Of a DNA stretch of 57,346 bases, positions 17,887-27,490 are shown piece by piece. The notes under the pieces were generated by a model that was not told the DNA's origin, did no database searches, and worked only from the letters and a program-made list of their open reading frames with translations. The DNA lies in NCBI GenBank assembly GCA_944325575.1, contig CALVAR010000014.1, positions 1 to 57,346 on the forward strand. The letters are read 5' to 3'. Positions within the stretch are counted from its first letter, which is position 1. Each line of letters begins with the position of its first letter. The stretch is from Candidatus Gastranaerophilales bacterium (GTDB lineage Bacteria; Cyanobacteriota; Vampirovibrionia; Gastranaerophilales; Gastranaerophilaceae). A program made the position numbers and the translations under genes.

Positions 17887-20800
17887 ATGAATATAAAAGT
17901 TTTAAAAATTACATTAATAACGTTTCTGGCAATATTGGCAGGAACCGCAATACTGTATTTATGGATTGTGCCGGCACAATTAAATTCTCTGCTGCAAACG
18001 GATAAGGTGAGTTCATTTTTACAGAACAAAACAGGACTTAAACTCTCCTATAAAAATGCAGGAATCAAGACTTATCCGTCACTCAGTATAAAATTTTATG
18101 CTGACGCTGTCAGTATAAAAGACGAGAATAACAATGATGTTATTTCCGCAAAAAGCCCGGAGACCTCCGTATTTTTACCTTCTCTTTTATTTAAAAAAAT
18201 TATAATAAAATCAGCTTCAGCAAATGATTTAACCCTTATACTGACAAGAAAAAAAGATAAAAAGTTCTATCTTGGAAATTTCCCGTTAAATTTAGATTCT
18301 AAACAGAAAATAAATACAGATATAAACTCTCTTCATATATCGAATTCGAATTTTATTCTAAAGGATGAAACAATTAACAGACAGCTGGATAACAGAATTG
18401 CCTCTGCAGATATTTCGTATAAAAAGAATAAAAAAGTATCTGCAAAAATAGATGCAAAAATTCTAATAAATAACAGAGAAAAGTCGTCTCTTAATATTGA
18501 TTTTTATTCAAAACTACCCTTAGAACACGGATTAAAACAAAATGATTTAAAATGCCTGTGCAGTATAAAAAATATTGATTTATTCGATTTTTCCGGATAT
18601 ATATCACTTCTGACAGGCAATGATATTGTGTCATCTCAGGGAATGGTAAATATAGAAATAAGCAACAAAAAAAATGAGCTAAAAGCTTTTGCAGATATAT
18701 CAAACTTTGCGCTAAATATGAAAAATCCTCTTGATAATATCCGTTCAAACAGCACTATATATATGGATTCAACTATATCATTTGACAGAAGATCACTAAA
18801 TCTAAAAGACACAAAAATAAAAGCCAAAGACTGGCAGATAAATCTTTCAGGCAGCATAAAAGATTACACATCATCAAAACCTAAAGCAGATATTACTGTT
18901 GATATACCAAAATCAGACATACATTCTCTATACTGGCTTGTGCCGTCCATAAAAGATGACCCGTTTGATGTAATGCAAAAATTTAAAAAGTACGGAGCAT
19001 GGGGCAAGGCGCAAGGCAAGCTGCAAATAAAAGGAAATTTATTTGCACCTGAAATATACGGAGACCTGAATGCGGAAGATGTTTATATAGTAAAAGACAA
19101 TCCTCTTGTACCGCACTGTAAAGTATTTGCTGAATTTTTAAAAGATAAAGTTAAAGTAAAAACACGTGTCTTTGCCGGTCACGGTGAATACGTAGATGTA
19201 GATGGAATTGCAGAAATGAAATTCTACGGCGCAGGAGACTTTCATATTGTGTCATCAAAAAATGTAGATCTTTCCACTGCAGAGTATATGCTTGTACCTG
19301 TTCATGAAGTAATAGGATTTGACCTTGGCCCCGTTCCGTATATGGATATAAAAGGCAAGGGCGATATAGATATAAGAACAAAGGGGACAATACTTGACGG
19401 CGATGTTATCGGACAGTTTAATTTCAGAAATACATTCGCTTCTCTTGAAGGGCTGAATACACAAATAGAAAAAGCAAACGGCGCACTTGTTTTTGATCAT
19501 AAAAATATGCACTTCTATACAGATTCAGCATACATAAAGCAGCAGCCCGTAAAAATAGATGGTAAAGCCAATCTCGACGGCAATATTGATTTTGATGTCA
19601 CTGCGCCAAATATTGAAATATCTGATTTATTCGAAATTCTTACCACCAGTGCAATTTTAGATAATAAGAAATCTATGGTTGACCCGATTGAAGCAGTGTC
19701 GGGCAAGGTCAAAGCCGATATAAAAATAAGAGGAATAGCAAAAGATTTCAGTACAATTGCAACAAACCCGACTCTCAGAATATCCGGTATTCTTGATCTA
19801 AAAGGTATAAAAGGGAAACTAAAATATATTCCCGTATATGCAGAAAAACTTAAAGGGAAAATAAATTTTGATGATACGAACTGGAATGCAGAGCTGAACG
19901 GAAAGGCAGGGACATCGCCTGTATACATTGATGGAGGCTGTATCAACGGTAAAACAGACATAAAAATAAATGCACAAAATCTAAAAACAGATGAATTAAT
20001 TCCGCTTATTCTTTTTGCAGAAGGCGGAAAATCACAGCAAATTCCAAAAACCAATTCATACATAACATTTAACGGACGATATAAATCAAATGATAAAAAT
20101 TTTGATCTAAAAAATTTAACGGCAAAAGGCTACTTTAAACCGATTAATAATAAGAAATCTGATTTTATTATTTCCTCGGGCAATTTTGAAATAAACAGAG
20201 GTAATTTAGCATTTAACAATTTTAATGCCAAATTTTACGGTGCACAGATTAATGCAAGAGGGACAGTGCACAATTTCTTCTCTAAATCATACAGACTTGA
20301 CGGACATTTAAAAGTTTCTGATTTTAATATCAACGCATTGAATAAAATAAAAACTCTTCAGATTCTGCCACAGTCGCTTTATAAATTGCTCAATGCATAC
20401 GAAAACTATGACGGAACTGCCAACATTCTGATAGACTGCAAGCACAATAATCTAAACGGATATATAGATTTAAAAGATATACAATTTAACCACAGCTATT
20501 TCAAAACCCCTGTCACCATCGACAGCGGCAAGATTCTGCTGGAAGGTAAAAGAGCATCTCTCAGGTCTATAATTGCTAAGGTTGATAATACACCTGTATT
20601 TTTAAATTTATCGGTATGGGATTTGGATAAAACAGCAAAGATAAACGGATATCTAACTGCAAAGATAAATGAAAACTTTGTAAACAAGTATATTAACAGC
20701 AGATTAACATACCCGATAAAACCCAAAGGGGATATAACAGTAACCGCCGATATAAGCGGAAATGCGCAGAATATCAGACTTCAGCCAAAATTAAAATTAG

Positions 20801-22344
20801 CACCGGAGTCAGATATATATTATATGGGTGCAAATCTTGGTGATGAAAATGAAGCCAGAGAATTATATGCAGATATAAATATTGCGGACAACAATATTTA
20901 TTACCTGAAAAATTTTAAATACATAAGATACATGACATCACAAAATACCCGTTCATATCCGTTAACCGTTCTTACTGCCAACGGCATAATACAGCTAAAA
21001 AAACAAAATATTTTTATCAGAAATCTAAATGTAAGAACACTAAATAAAGCAAATGCAAAAATATTCAATGTAATATTTAAAAAGTCAGTATTAAAAAACG
21101 GAAAATTCAGCTGCAATTTAAATATCAAAGGTGATATAAACTATCCTTATATCATAGGCACTGTTGATTTGGACAACCTTGATATGCCTCTTTATAATAC
21201 TGTAATTAAAAATCTTTCACTCAACTTTAAACATAAAATAATTGAGCTTAAAACAAACGGAATTATTCTGGATTCAGACTTTATAATGTCTGCTGCTATC
21301 AAAAATAACCTAAAACCTCCGATTGTAATAAATAATCTGGAATTGGAATCGAATAAGCTGAATATTGATGCATTTATCAATTCATTAACCAAAATACCTA
21401 CACCTGATACTACAATACGTCTTGTAGATAACAACAAATCACAATCAAAACTGCCTTTAAATGTTTCTGATTTCAGAATCCAAAAAGGCTCAATGAAAGC
21501 AACGGATGTTACCATCAGAAATCTGAATGCAAACAATTATGAAGCAATTTTTACCTTAAAAGACAATATGATGTTAAATATGGAACGTCTGAGTTTTGAT
21601 GTAACTACAGGCCAAATGACGGGAAGCGCTTTATATGATTTTTCATCCGGAAGAATTAAAGCAAATATAACCGCCCTGAATGTAGACTCCAATAAAGTTG
21701 CCTCCACAATGTTTGAATTTAAAGATCAAATATTTGGAAAAGCCAACGGCAATATTTCAATTACAACAAGAGGAAATACGGAAGAAGAGCGATTAAAAAA
21801 CATGTTTGGTTATGTATATTTTGAAATTGCCGATGGAAGAATGCCAAAACTCGGTTCTGTAGAGTATTTGTTAAGAGCGGGCAATTTCATAAAAAGCGGT
21901 ATTACAGGAGCCAGCATCAGCAACTTTTTAGATTTAATTGCACCTATTAAAACTGGTTATTTTGACTCAATAAAAGGCAGCTTTACTCTAAAAAACGGTG
22001 TTGCGCAGGATATCGAAGTATACTCTAAAGGCACCAATCTCAATATCTATATAAACGGTGAGTTCGATATTCTTCAACAGTATGCCAACATGAGGGTCTA
22101 CGGCAGGCTTACCAAACACGCCACAAGCCTTCTCGGCAAACTCGGCAATTTGTCCTTTAATTCTTTAATATCCAAAATTCCGGGCTTTAAACTGGAAAAG
22201 AATGAATCCGCAAAACTGATTCACGACTTAAATAAAATACCGGGTGTTGAATTAAGCGACCAGCAATACAGAGTATTTACCGTAAAAATTGACGGCAAAA
22301 CAGATGAAGAAAAATATGTAAAGAACTTTAGATGGATTGAATGA
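17887..22344 (+). CDS. AsmA/TamB-type giant membrane-anchored protein
   Basis: A 1485-residue protein with one N-terminal transmembrane anchor (about residues 5-29). A very long beta-strand-rich periplasmic region of repeated short strands follows. The C-terminal AsmA-like domain (about 1240-1450) includes TRGNTEEERLKNMFGYVYFEIADGR, written here only as a landmark at residues 1297-1321, and the FDSIKGSF segment. AsmA-family proteins are thought to form hydrophobic grooves bridging the two membranes to move phospholipids. Its length suits a YhdP/TamB-like bridge. No TamA/BamA gene is adjacent. Skp is divergently encoded upstream. Family assignment is secure; specific orthology is not. Confidence 0.85.
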   Translation: MNIKVLKITLITFLAILAGTAILYLWIVPAQLNSLLQTDKVSSFLQNKTGLKLSYKNAGIKTYPSLSIKFYADAVSIKDENNNDVISAKSPETSVFLPSLLFKKIIIKSASANDLTLILTRKKDKKFYLGNFPLNLDSKQKINTDINSLHISNSNFILKDETINRQLDNRIASADISYKKNKKVSAKIDAKILINNREKSSLNIDFYSKLPLEHGLKQNDLKCLCSIKNIDLFDFSGYISLLTGNDIVSSQGMVNIEISNKKNELKAFADISNFALNMKNPLDNIRSNSTIYMDSTISFDRRSLNLKDTKIKAKDWQINLSGSIKDYTSSKPKADITVDIPKSDIHSLYWLVPSIKDDPFDVMQKFKKYGAWGKAQGKLQIKGNLFAPEIYGDLNAEDVYIVKDNPLVPHCKVFAEFLKDKVKVKTRVFAGHGEYVDVDGIAEMKFYGAGDFHIVSSKNVDLSTAEYMLVPVHEVIGFDLGPVPYMDIKGKGDIDIRTKGTILDGDVIGQFNFRNTFASLEGLNTQIEKANGALVFDHKNMHFYTDSAYIKQQPVKIDGKANLDGNIDFDVTAPNIEISDLFEILTTSAILDNKKSMVDPIEAVSGKVKADIKIRGIAKDFSTIATNPTLRISGILDLKGIKGKLKYIPVYAEKLKGKINFDDTNWNAELNGKAGTSPVYIDGGCINGKTDIKINAQNLKTDELIPLILFAEGGKSQQIPKTNSYITFNGRYKSNDKNFDLKNLTAKGYFKPINNKKSDFIISSGNFEINRGNLAFNNFNAKFYGAQINARGTVHNFFSKSYRLDGHLKVSDFNINALNKIKTLQILPQSLYKLLNAYENYDGTANILIDCKHNNLNGYIDLKDIQFNHSYFKTPVTIDSGKILLEGKRASLRSIIAKVDNTPVFLNLSVWDLDKTAKINGYLTAKINENFVNKYINSRLTYPIKPKGDITVTADISGNAQNIRLQPKLKLAPESDIYYMGANLGDENEARELYADINIADNNIYYLKNFKYIRYMTSQNTRSYPLTVLTANGIIQLKKQNIFIRNLNVRTLNKANAKIFNVIFKKSVLKNGKFSCNLNIKGDINYPYIIGTVDLDNLDMPLYNTVIKNLSLNFKHKIIELKTNGIILDSDFIMSAAIKNNLKPPIVINNLELESNKLNIDAFINSLTKIPTPDTTIRLVDNNKSQSKLPLNVSDFRIQKGSMKATDVTIRNLNANNYEAIFTLKDNMMLNMERLSFDVTTGQMTGSALYDFSSGRIKANITALNVDSNKVASTMFEFKDQIFGKANGNISITTRGNTEEERLKNMFGYVYFEIADGRMPKLGSVEYLLRAGNFIKSGITGASISNFLDLIAPIKTGYFDSIKGSFTLKNGVAQDIEVYSKGTNLNIYINGEFDILQQYANMRVYGRLTKHATSLLGKLGNLSFNSLISKIPGFKLEKNESAKLIHDLNKIPGVELSDQQYRVFTVKIDGKTDEEKYVKNFRWIE

Positions 22345-22387
22345 TTTCAGTCATTAATACAATAATCCTGAGTTTTTTTGAGCAAAA

Positions 22388-23236
22388 TTAAATAGCAGGT
22401 TTTGCATTACCGTCAATTTTAAAGTTCTTTGCCTTTGCAAACGGAAGCTTATCATATTTAACCTGCATATCAAGATAGTAATAAGGCGGCTCATACAATG
22501 CCGGTGCAGAGACATGATAAACATCTCGGTCATCTTTTTGCGCAAATTCTTTATGATAATGTCCTGAACAAATCATTATTATATTGTCATATCTTCTTAT
22601 TACGGCAGCATATTCATTTTTATCCAGTATTTCTTTATCAGGACTGTAGAATGGTTCACGATAAGGAACATGCTGGAAAATTATGGCTTTTTTATTTTTG
22701 TTTTTTTCAAGGACAGAATCCAACCATTTTAAGGTCTTTTCATTAAAAATACCATGACTGCTCGGCATACCTGAAGAAACACCATCAAGAACTATTACAA
22801 TAACATCATTTGTCGGACAAAAATAATAAGAACCTTTTGTCTTTCTTTGATATCTGTTGTTTTCAGAAACAATTTTTAAATACTCCTCCTTGCTCATTCC
22901 TCCTATTTTATGGACGTCATTATTACCCATAACAAGATAATAAGGTGTATCAATGTGCCTTATTATATTCAAAAAACCCTTTAAATTTTGGGGTTTTGAC
23001 TTATCTATGTTATCTCCCAAAAATATAACAAAGTCATAATCGTTTTCATTTGCCCTGTCAACAAATCCATGCAGAGCCTTAGTTGCATTTGAATACTTTT
23101 TATTATCAGTATCCGTAATTACTGTATAATGAACATCAGAAACAACCGCAAAATTAATTGTTTTGGCATCAGCAGGCACAGTTGACACAAATAACGCAAT
23201 GCACAAAAAGAAAAATAAACCTTTTAAAACTTTCAT
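22388..23236 (-). CDS. Exported calcineurin-like metallophosphoesterase
   Basis: A 282-residue protein with a signal peptide (1-24, PADA-K). All metallophosphatase blocks are present: VSDVHY, FLGDNID, MGNNDVH, FQHVPY and CSGHYH. These ligate two metals for hydrolysis of a phosphomono- or diester. The Asn-Asp pair in GNND replaces the more common GNHD. The substrate is unknown; the location is periplasmic or secreted. No strong Shine-Dalgarno sequence. It is convergent with the AsmA gene (43 bp). Confidence 0.88.
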   Translation of the reverse strand: MKVLKGLFFFLCIALFVSTVPADAKTINFAVVSDVHYTVITDTDNKKYSNATKALHGFVDRANENDYDFVIFLGDNIDKSKPQNLKGFLNIIRHIDTPYYLVMGNNDVHKIGGMSKEEYLKIVSENNRYQRKTKGSYYFCPTNDVIVIVLDGVSSGMPSSHGIFNEKTLKWLDSVLEKNKNKKAIIFQHVPYREPFYSPDKEILDKNEYAAVIRRYDNIIMICSGHYHKEFAQKDDRDVYHVSAPALYEPPYYYLDMQVKYDKLPFAKAKNFKIDGNAKPAI

Positions 23237-23290
23237 AAAAAACTTCGCTTTTTAATCTACCAAATATAGTATATCAAAATATATTCAAAT

Positions 23291-24022
23291 TTATACACTT
23301 TTTTGTTCCGACGGAGCTTTTTTTATACCGGCCTCATATCCGCATATCAGGAAAATAGCAGGCAGAGCCTTTGAAATGAATCCCTTAATCTTGTCGCCTA
23401 TAGGCGTTAATGCTGCAACGGTAAGCAGATCATCAACGTGTATACAAAAATCTTTCACTCCGACTTTTCTTTTGTCTTCATCTTTAAAAATAGCTTTATT
23501 CACTTTTGAAGCGACCCAGTTTCCGCCGGTTACACCTGCAGCAACACCGCCTACCGCAGCAAGTGCGCTCAAGGTAATCTCTTTTACTCTTGAAAATTTA
23601 CGTTTTTCAATTGCTTCTCCGGCCAAACCTACTATTGTAATAGGTGTTACAACATTACCCAAAAACTGATGAATACCTTCTTTTAGTTTTGCCTTACGGT
23701 TGTCCTTGCTGTCAACAATTAAACCGCCTGTCATTCCGCCGATAACAGCAGATGTTGCAAGCCCCATCACCTTGAACATATTTTTAAAGTCGATATTAAA
23801 CATATCTTTAACTTTAAAGGAGCCTTTCTTTGCAGATTTTGCAAGAACAAATAAATAAGCAAGAGTAGTAAGTGCACTCCCCGCAAGTGCAGCTCTCTTA
23901 ACCTGTCCGTCCTTATCTTTGGCAATAAGACCTTTTAGCGGATTCTCATTATATTTTATCACTCCTGCACTCTTAACCTGATGTGAAGGATTGTATGGTG
24001 TTGGCGTTATTAATGTAGTCAT
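23291..24022 (-). CDS. Hypothetical multi-pass membrane protein, lineage-specific family
   Basis: A 243-residue protein with four to five hydrophobic helices rich in Gly/Ala, at about 45-61, 86-108, 125-137, 156-172 and 219-232. A central loop (IVDSKDNRKAKLKEGIHQFLG, around 108-128) is followed by a helix ending VGLAGEA. This pattern resembles the two proteins at 45455-46570, where a D-K-rich loop with K/R-x-x-A-x-x-E is followed by G-L-x-GE. Function unknown. It may be a distant member of the same membrane family. Confidence 0.7.
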   Translation of the reverse strand: MTTLITPTPYNPSHQVKSAGVIKYNENPLKGLIAKDKDGQVKRAALAGSALTTLAYLFVLAKSAKKGSFKVKDMFNIDFKNMFKVMGLATSAVIGGMTGGLIVDSKDNRKAKLKEGIHQFLGNVVTPITIVGLAGEAIEKRKFSRVKEITLSALAAVGGVAAGVTGGNWVASKVNKAIFKDEDKRKVGVKDFCIHVDDLLTVAALTPIGDKIKGFISKALPAIFLICGYEAGIKKAPSEQKSV

Positions 24023-24088
24023 AATTTTCTCGCAATCTTTTCAACTGTATAATACACGTGAAAAAAATTTTTTGCTATGAAAACAACA

Positions 24089-24118
24089 TTTACAATATAA
24101 TTATATTACAAATATAAT
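24089..24118 (+). promoter_or_regulatory. Candidate rqcP promoter
   Basis: TTTACA (24089-24094) and TATAAT (24113-24118) with an 18-bp spacer, 37 bases before ATG 24155. The region is very AT-rich, so chance matches are likely. Confidence 0.35.
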
Positions 24119-24154
24119 ATTTAAATTATTATTTATTTTTAGTAACATTTAATT

Positions 24155-24400
24155 ATGCGATTGGATAAATTTTTAAAAGTTTCAAGATTGATTAAAAGAC
24201 GCACAGTTGCAAACGATGTGTCTGATCAGGGCAGAGTTTTGGTCAACGGGAATCCTGCCAAGCCTTCAAAACAATTAAAAGAAGGTGATATTATAAAAAT
24301 TGAGCATTACAATAAATCTGTAAGCGTAAAAATTTTAAAAATACCGGAGGGAAATATTTCCGTTCAGGAGGCAGCTTCGTTATATGAAGAAATAAAATAA
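24155..24400 (+). CDS. rqcP: S4-domain RNA-binding protein RqcP (YabO-type)
   Basis: An 81-residue protein consisting of one S4 domain, beginning MRLDKFLKVSRLIKRR and continuing DQGRVLVNG. This is nearly identical in wording to B. subtilis YabO/RqcP. RqcP binds the 50S subunit with RqcH and promotes alanine tailing of stalled nascent chains in bacterial ribosome quality control. Full length. RqcH is not in the window. The Hsp15 family is the alternative, but the KVSRLIKRR start favours RqcP. Confidence 0.9.
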   Translation: MRLDKFLKVSRLIKRRTVANDVSDQGRVLVNGNPAKPSKQLKEGDIIKIEHYNKSVSVKILKIPEGNISVQEAASLYEEIK

Positions 24401-24463
24401 TATTGCAATTTAATACTGCAATACCTACAATAAAAACAGAGAAATTTTTTTGAGGAGATTACA

Positions 24464-25156
24464 ATGAAAAAATATACAACAATCGGCTTGGTATTTTTTA
24501 GCCTTATGTTTGCTTTTAGTGCTTGTGCCAATGCAGCTGTGCCAAATAAAACAGTACGTGCGGATATTCAATCAATCAGAATTCCCGCAGGTACAACAAT
24601 GAAAATGGAAATAATAGAGCCTGTTTCTTCACATGCGGGAAGTGTAGGCGATGAATTTTCCGCAATGCTTAAACAAGACATTGCTGTAAACGGACAGATG
24701 GCATTACCGGCAGGTTCAATTATACGAGGCACAATCAACAAATTGACCCCCAGCAAAAGATTATCAAGAAGTGCTGTTTTATATTTCAGCTTTGATCATG
24801 TAGTTACCCCAACAGGGAAACAAATCCCCGTTAATGCCGGACTGTATAACTACAAAGAACTCACTGTAGACGGCGGGGTATATGACGGCGGAAATTACGG
24901 CTATGCAATCCAACAAAACTGGCAGAAAACAAAAGATATTTTCAATAAAACAATACAATGGGGTAAAGGTACAGGTGACAATCTGCAATACGTTTGTGTA
25001 CCGTTAGGCGCTGTTGGCGGTGTTATTGGCGGCGGTGCATATTACGTAGGTATGGCTGTTGCTGATTTATTTATGAAAGGCAATGAGGTTGATTGGCTGC
25101 AGGGCAAAGAATTTGAAATTATGCTTACACAGCCTTTGGATATTCCTTTGCATTAG
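24464..25156 (+). CDS. Exported protein with IPAGT/IPAGS-type beta domain
   Basis: A 230-residue protein with a signal peptide (about 1-24, ANAA). The mature part (about 35-125) has the pattern IPAGTTMKMEI...GDEFSAML...LPAGSIIRGTI. I have seen this in uncharacterised exported proteins of several Gram-negative phyla. A Gly-rich segment near 180-200 could be membrane-associated. Function unknown. An excellent GAGGAG Shine-Dalgarno sequence is present. It is the first gene of a tight run with pncC (4-base gap) and icd (4-base overlap). Confidence 0.78.
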   Translation: MKKYTTIGLVFFSLMFAFSACANAAVPNKTVRADIQSIRIPAGTTMKMEIIEPVSSHAGSVGDEFSAMLKQDIAVNGQMALPAGSIIRGTINKLTPSKRLSRSAVLYFSFDHVVTPTGKQIPVNAGLYNYKELTVDGGVYDGGNYGYAIQQNWQKTKDIFNKTIQWGKGTGDNLQYVCVPLGAVGGVIGGGAYYVGMAVADLFMKGNEVDWLQGKEFEIMLTQPLDIPLH

Positions 25157-25160
25157 AAAT

Positions 25161-25691
25161 ATGAATATATTTTATTATATAAAGCTAATACAGCTTTTAT
25201 TGAATAAAAATCCGGAAAAAGAGGCCGGCAATATATTAATCCGGAAAAATATGACTTTATCCTCTGCCGAGTCTTGTACGGGAGGACTTGTAAGTTCTCT
25301 TTTGACAGATATTTCCGGCAGCTCTTCGTATATAAAATCCAATTTTGTGACTTATGCAAACGAAGCAAAAATGAAATATCTGAATGTCAGCGAGAACACC
25401 CTGAAAAATTACGGGGCAGTAAGTGAACAGACAGCCTCAGAGATGGTTGCGGGCTTACTAAAAGAAACAAATACAGACTATGCAATTGCAACAACAGGAA
25501 TTGCAGGACCTTCAGGCGGTACTGAAGAAAAACCTGTAGGGCTTGTATATATAGCAATAGCATCAAAAGACAGAATGACAGTACATAAATATTTAGCAAA
25601 CAAAAATTATCCGAGAGTTCTTATAAAATACCTGTTTGCGAAAAAAGCAGTAAAACTTTTGGCGGAATTTCTAAGAGAGGAAAATCAATGA
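25161..25691 (+). CDS. pncC: Nicotinamide-nucleotide amidase / CinA C-terminal-domain protein
   Basis: A 176-residue stand-alone CinA C-terminal domain. The longer upstream reading frame would overlap the previous gene, so ATG 25161 is chosen. The catalytic block SSAESCTGGL and TTGIAGPSGGTEEKPVGLVY are typical of PncC, which deamidates NMN to nicotinate mononucleotide and recycles pyridine nucleotides. The first ~25 residues are less conserved. Its stop overlaps the icd start (ATGA). nadA, also for NAD synthesis, is about 18 kb away. Confidence 0.9.
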   Translation: MNIFYYIKLIQLLLNKNPEKEAGNILIRKNMTLSSAESCTGGLVSSLLTDISGSSSYIKSNFVTYANEAKMKYLNVSENTLKNYGAVSEQTASEMVAGLLKETNTDYAIATTGIAGPSGGTEEKPVGLVYIAIASKDRMTVHKYLANKNYPRVLIKYLFAKKAVKLLAEFLREENQ

Positions 25692-26683
25692 AAAAAGTAA
25701 CGCTAATACCGGGAGACGGTATAGGACCGGAAATATCTGATTCGGTTAAACTGATTATAGAAAAAGCCGGATTGGCAATAGACTGGGATATACAAAGCGC
25801 AGGTGCAGACATAGCGGAAAAAGAAGGTTCTCCGCTTCCTAAAAGAGTAATTGATTCAATAAAGTCTAACAAAGTAGCCCTGAAGGCTCCTGTGACTACT
25901 CCTATCGGCAAGGGGTTCCGCAGTGTAAATGTAGCGCTCAGAAAAGAATTGGATTTGTACGCCAATGTACGCCCCTGTAAAAATATTAAAGGAATAAAAA
26001 CACCATTTGAAAATGTTGATCTGGTTGTTATCAGAGAAAATACAGAAGACCTGTATGCAGGTATTGAAAGACAGATAGATAATGATACAGCAGAATCTAT
26101 AAAAATTATCACAAGAAAGGCTTCAGAAAGAATAGCAAAATACGCATTTGATTATGCCGTGAAACATAACAGAAAAAAAGTACATGCTGTTACAAAAGCA
26201 AATATATGCAAACTCTCAGACGGACTGTTTTTGGAATGTGCAAGACATATAGCACAGAATTATCCTCAGATAGAATACAAAGAAATACTGGTAGACAACC
26301 TTTGTATGCAGCTTGTACAGAATCCTTCACAGTTTGATGTACTGGTGCTTCCAAATTTATACGGAGATATAGTATCTGATTTAACCGCAGGCCTCATAGG
26401 CGGACTTGGTGTGGCACAAGGCGCAAACATAGGAACGGATTGTGCTGTTTTTGAGCCTGTACACGGTTCAGCTCCGGATATAAAAGGTCAAAATAAGGCA
26501 AATCCTACTGCTCTTTTAATTTGTGCAATTAATATGCTAAAACACATTAATGAAAACGAAACAGCAGAAAAAATAGAACACGCACTATATAAAGTTATAG
26601 AAGAAGGTAAGGTATTAACTTCGGATCTTGGAGGCAATGCAACAACCACAGAATATACGCAGGAAATTATAAAAAACCTTTAA
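25688..26683 (+). CDS. NAD-type isocitrate/isopropylmalate dehydrogenase family, probably isocitrate dehydrogenase
   Basis: A 331-residue beta-decarboxylating dehydrogenase. It has the opening IPGDGIGPE, the substrate block SVNVALRKELDLYANVRP (Ser and three Arg), IRENTEDLYAG, and the metal-binding PNLYGDIVSDLTAGLIGG. HGSAPDI and NPTALL close the fold. SVNVALRK and RENTEDLY are typical of the NAD-linked isocitrate and homoisocitrate branch rather than LeuB. The product would be 2-oxoglutarate. Coupled to pncC by ATGA. The 3' end overlaps the convergent TPR-membrane gene by 17 bases. Confidence 0.9.
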   Translation: MKKVTLIPGDGIGPEISDSVKLIIEKAGLAIDWDIQSAGADIAEKEGSPLPKRVIDSIKSNKVALKAPVTTPIGKGFRSVNVALRKELDLYANVRPCKNIKGIKTPFENVDLVVIRENTEDLYAGIERQIDNDTAESIKIITRKASERIAKYAFDYAVKHNRKKVHAVTKANICKLSDGLFLECARHIAQNYPQIEYKEILVDNLCMQLVQNPSQFDVLVLPNLYGDIVSDLTAGLIGGLGVAQGANIGTDCAVFEPVHGSAPDIKGQNKANPTALLICAINMLKHINENETAEKIEHALYKVIEEGKVLTSDLGGNATTTEYTQEIIKNL

Positions 26684-26993
26684 TTTTTGCAATAAAAGAC
26701 ACTGCCTGAAAGAAAATTGCAACAAGCACCATCAGTAAGACAAGAAATACCATTATTTTTTCAGGCAGCAAAAAGTCCCGTCTTTTGCTGTTTGAATTTG
26801 AAAAGGCATAATATGGAGTTTCAATATAATCCAAGCCCAAACTCACTGCATGCCTGTAATCGTCTGCAGCTTTTTCATCCTCATCATTCAAATAATACAA
26901 ATACCCTCTCTGATAATACAGCTCCCACAAATCACCTCTTTGTGAAATTTCATCAGAAACATCATTAATTTCTTTATCATATTTATTATTCAT
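26667..26993 (-). CDS. Small TPR protein with C-terminal membrane anchor
   Basis: A 108-residue protein. One or one-and-a-half TPR-like helical hairpins (WELYYQRGYLYYLNDEDEKAADDYRHAVSLG, residues 23-53) are followed by a transmembrane segment near residues 80-104. The TPR would face the cytoplasm and the tail sits in the membrane. It is the last gene in the run behind rsmH and the ftsL-like gene, with a 16-base gap, so a link to division or cell-wall machinery is possible but unproven. Confidence 0.75.
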   Translation of the reverse strand: MNNKYDKEINDVSDEISQRGDLWELYYQRGYLYYLNDEDEKAADDYRHAVSLGLDYIETPYYAFSNSNSKRRDFLLPEKIMVFLVLLMVLVAIFFQAVSFIAKIKGFL

Positions 26994-27009
26994 AAAAAAC
27001 CTTTAAAAA

Positions 27010-27489
27010 TTAAAAGCCTATTGACCATTGGAAAGGTTTTTGAGAAGACTGTGCAATTTTAGCTGCAGCCGTATTTTTAACAGGTGCAGCCGCAGGTGCA
27101 CTCTTGACCTCTATAACATTTTTAGCTTTTTGAAGGAGATGCTGTTTTTGCATTGCCTTGTCAACATTATAATATGACTTAAGATAATCAAGTTTATTTT
27201 GTAACTCTACATTTTCATCATTTAAAGACAGAACCTGTTTTCTGTATTTATTTAGAGTAATTTCACTAGCTGTAACAAAATAGTAGCTTACAGCTGAAAT
27301 TAAAATAAACAGAATAAGTATTGAACACAATGTTTTGTTTACTCTTGCAATAGCCATTTCTTTATAAGTTTTATGAGTCGGAAAATAACCGTCGATAACA
27401 GGGCTTATCGGATTTTGAGAATTGTTATAATTATATTGATTAAATAAATGTCTCTGACTGTTCTTAGTGTCGATTACAGGTCTTGTCAA
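27010..27489 (-). CDS. FtsL-like single-pass membrane protein
   Basis: A 159-residue protein. There is an N-terminal cytoplasmic part (about 50 residues), one transmembrane segment (TLCSILILFILISAVSYYF) and then a leucine/asparagine coiled coil (about 85-120). The tail is Ala/Pro-rich. This topology, directly downstream of rsmH, is that of FtsL, the divisome subunit pairing with FtsB/DivIC. The longest frame starts at a GTG at 27522 inside rsmH. A TTG at 27487-27489, preceded by GGGAG 7 bases upstream and just past the rsmH stop, is preferred. Sequence alone cannot confirm FtsL. Confidence 0.65.
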   Translation of the reverse strand: MTRPVIDTKNSQRHLFNQYNYNNSQNPISPVIDGYFPTHKTYKEMAIARVNKTLCSILILFILISAVSYYFVTASEITLNKYRKQVLSLNDENVELQNKLDYLKSYYNVDKAMQKQHLLQKAKNVIEVKSAPAAAPVKNTAAAKIAQSSQKPFQWSIGF

Positions 27490-27490
27490 T

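Noticed and set aside
19515-20063. 182-residue minus-strand ORF inside the AsmA-like gene
   Set aside because: It is fully antisense to a gene with clear domain structure, and its Ser/Phe-rich composition is typical of the complement of AT-rich coding sequence.
25621-26112. 163-residue minus-strand ORF over pncC and the isocitrate dehydrogenase gene
   Set aside because: It is antisense to two genes with conserved motifs and has no ribosome site or family features.
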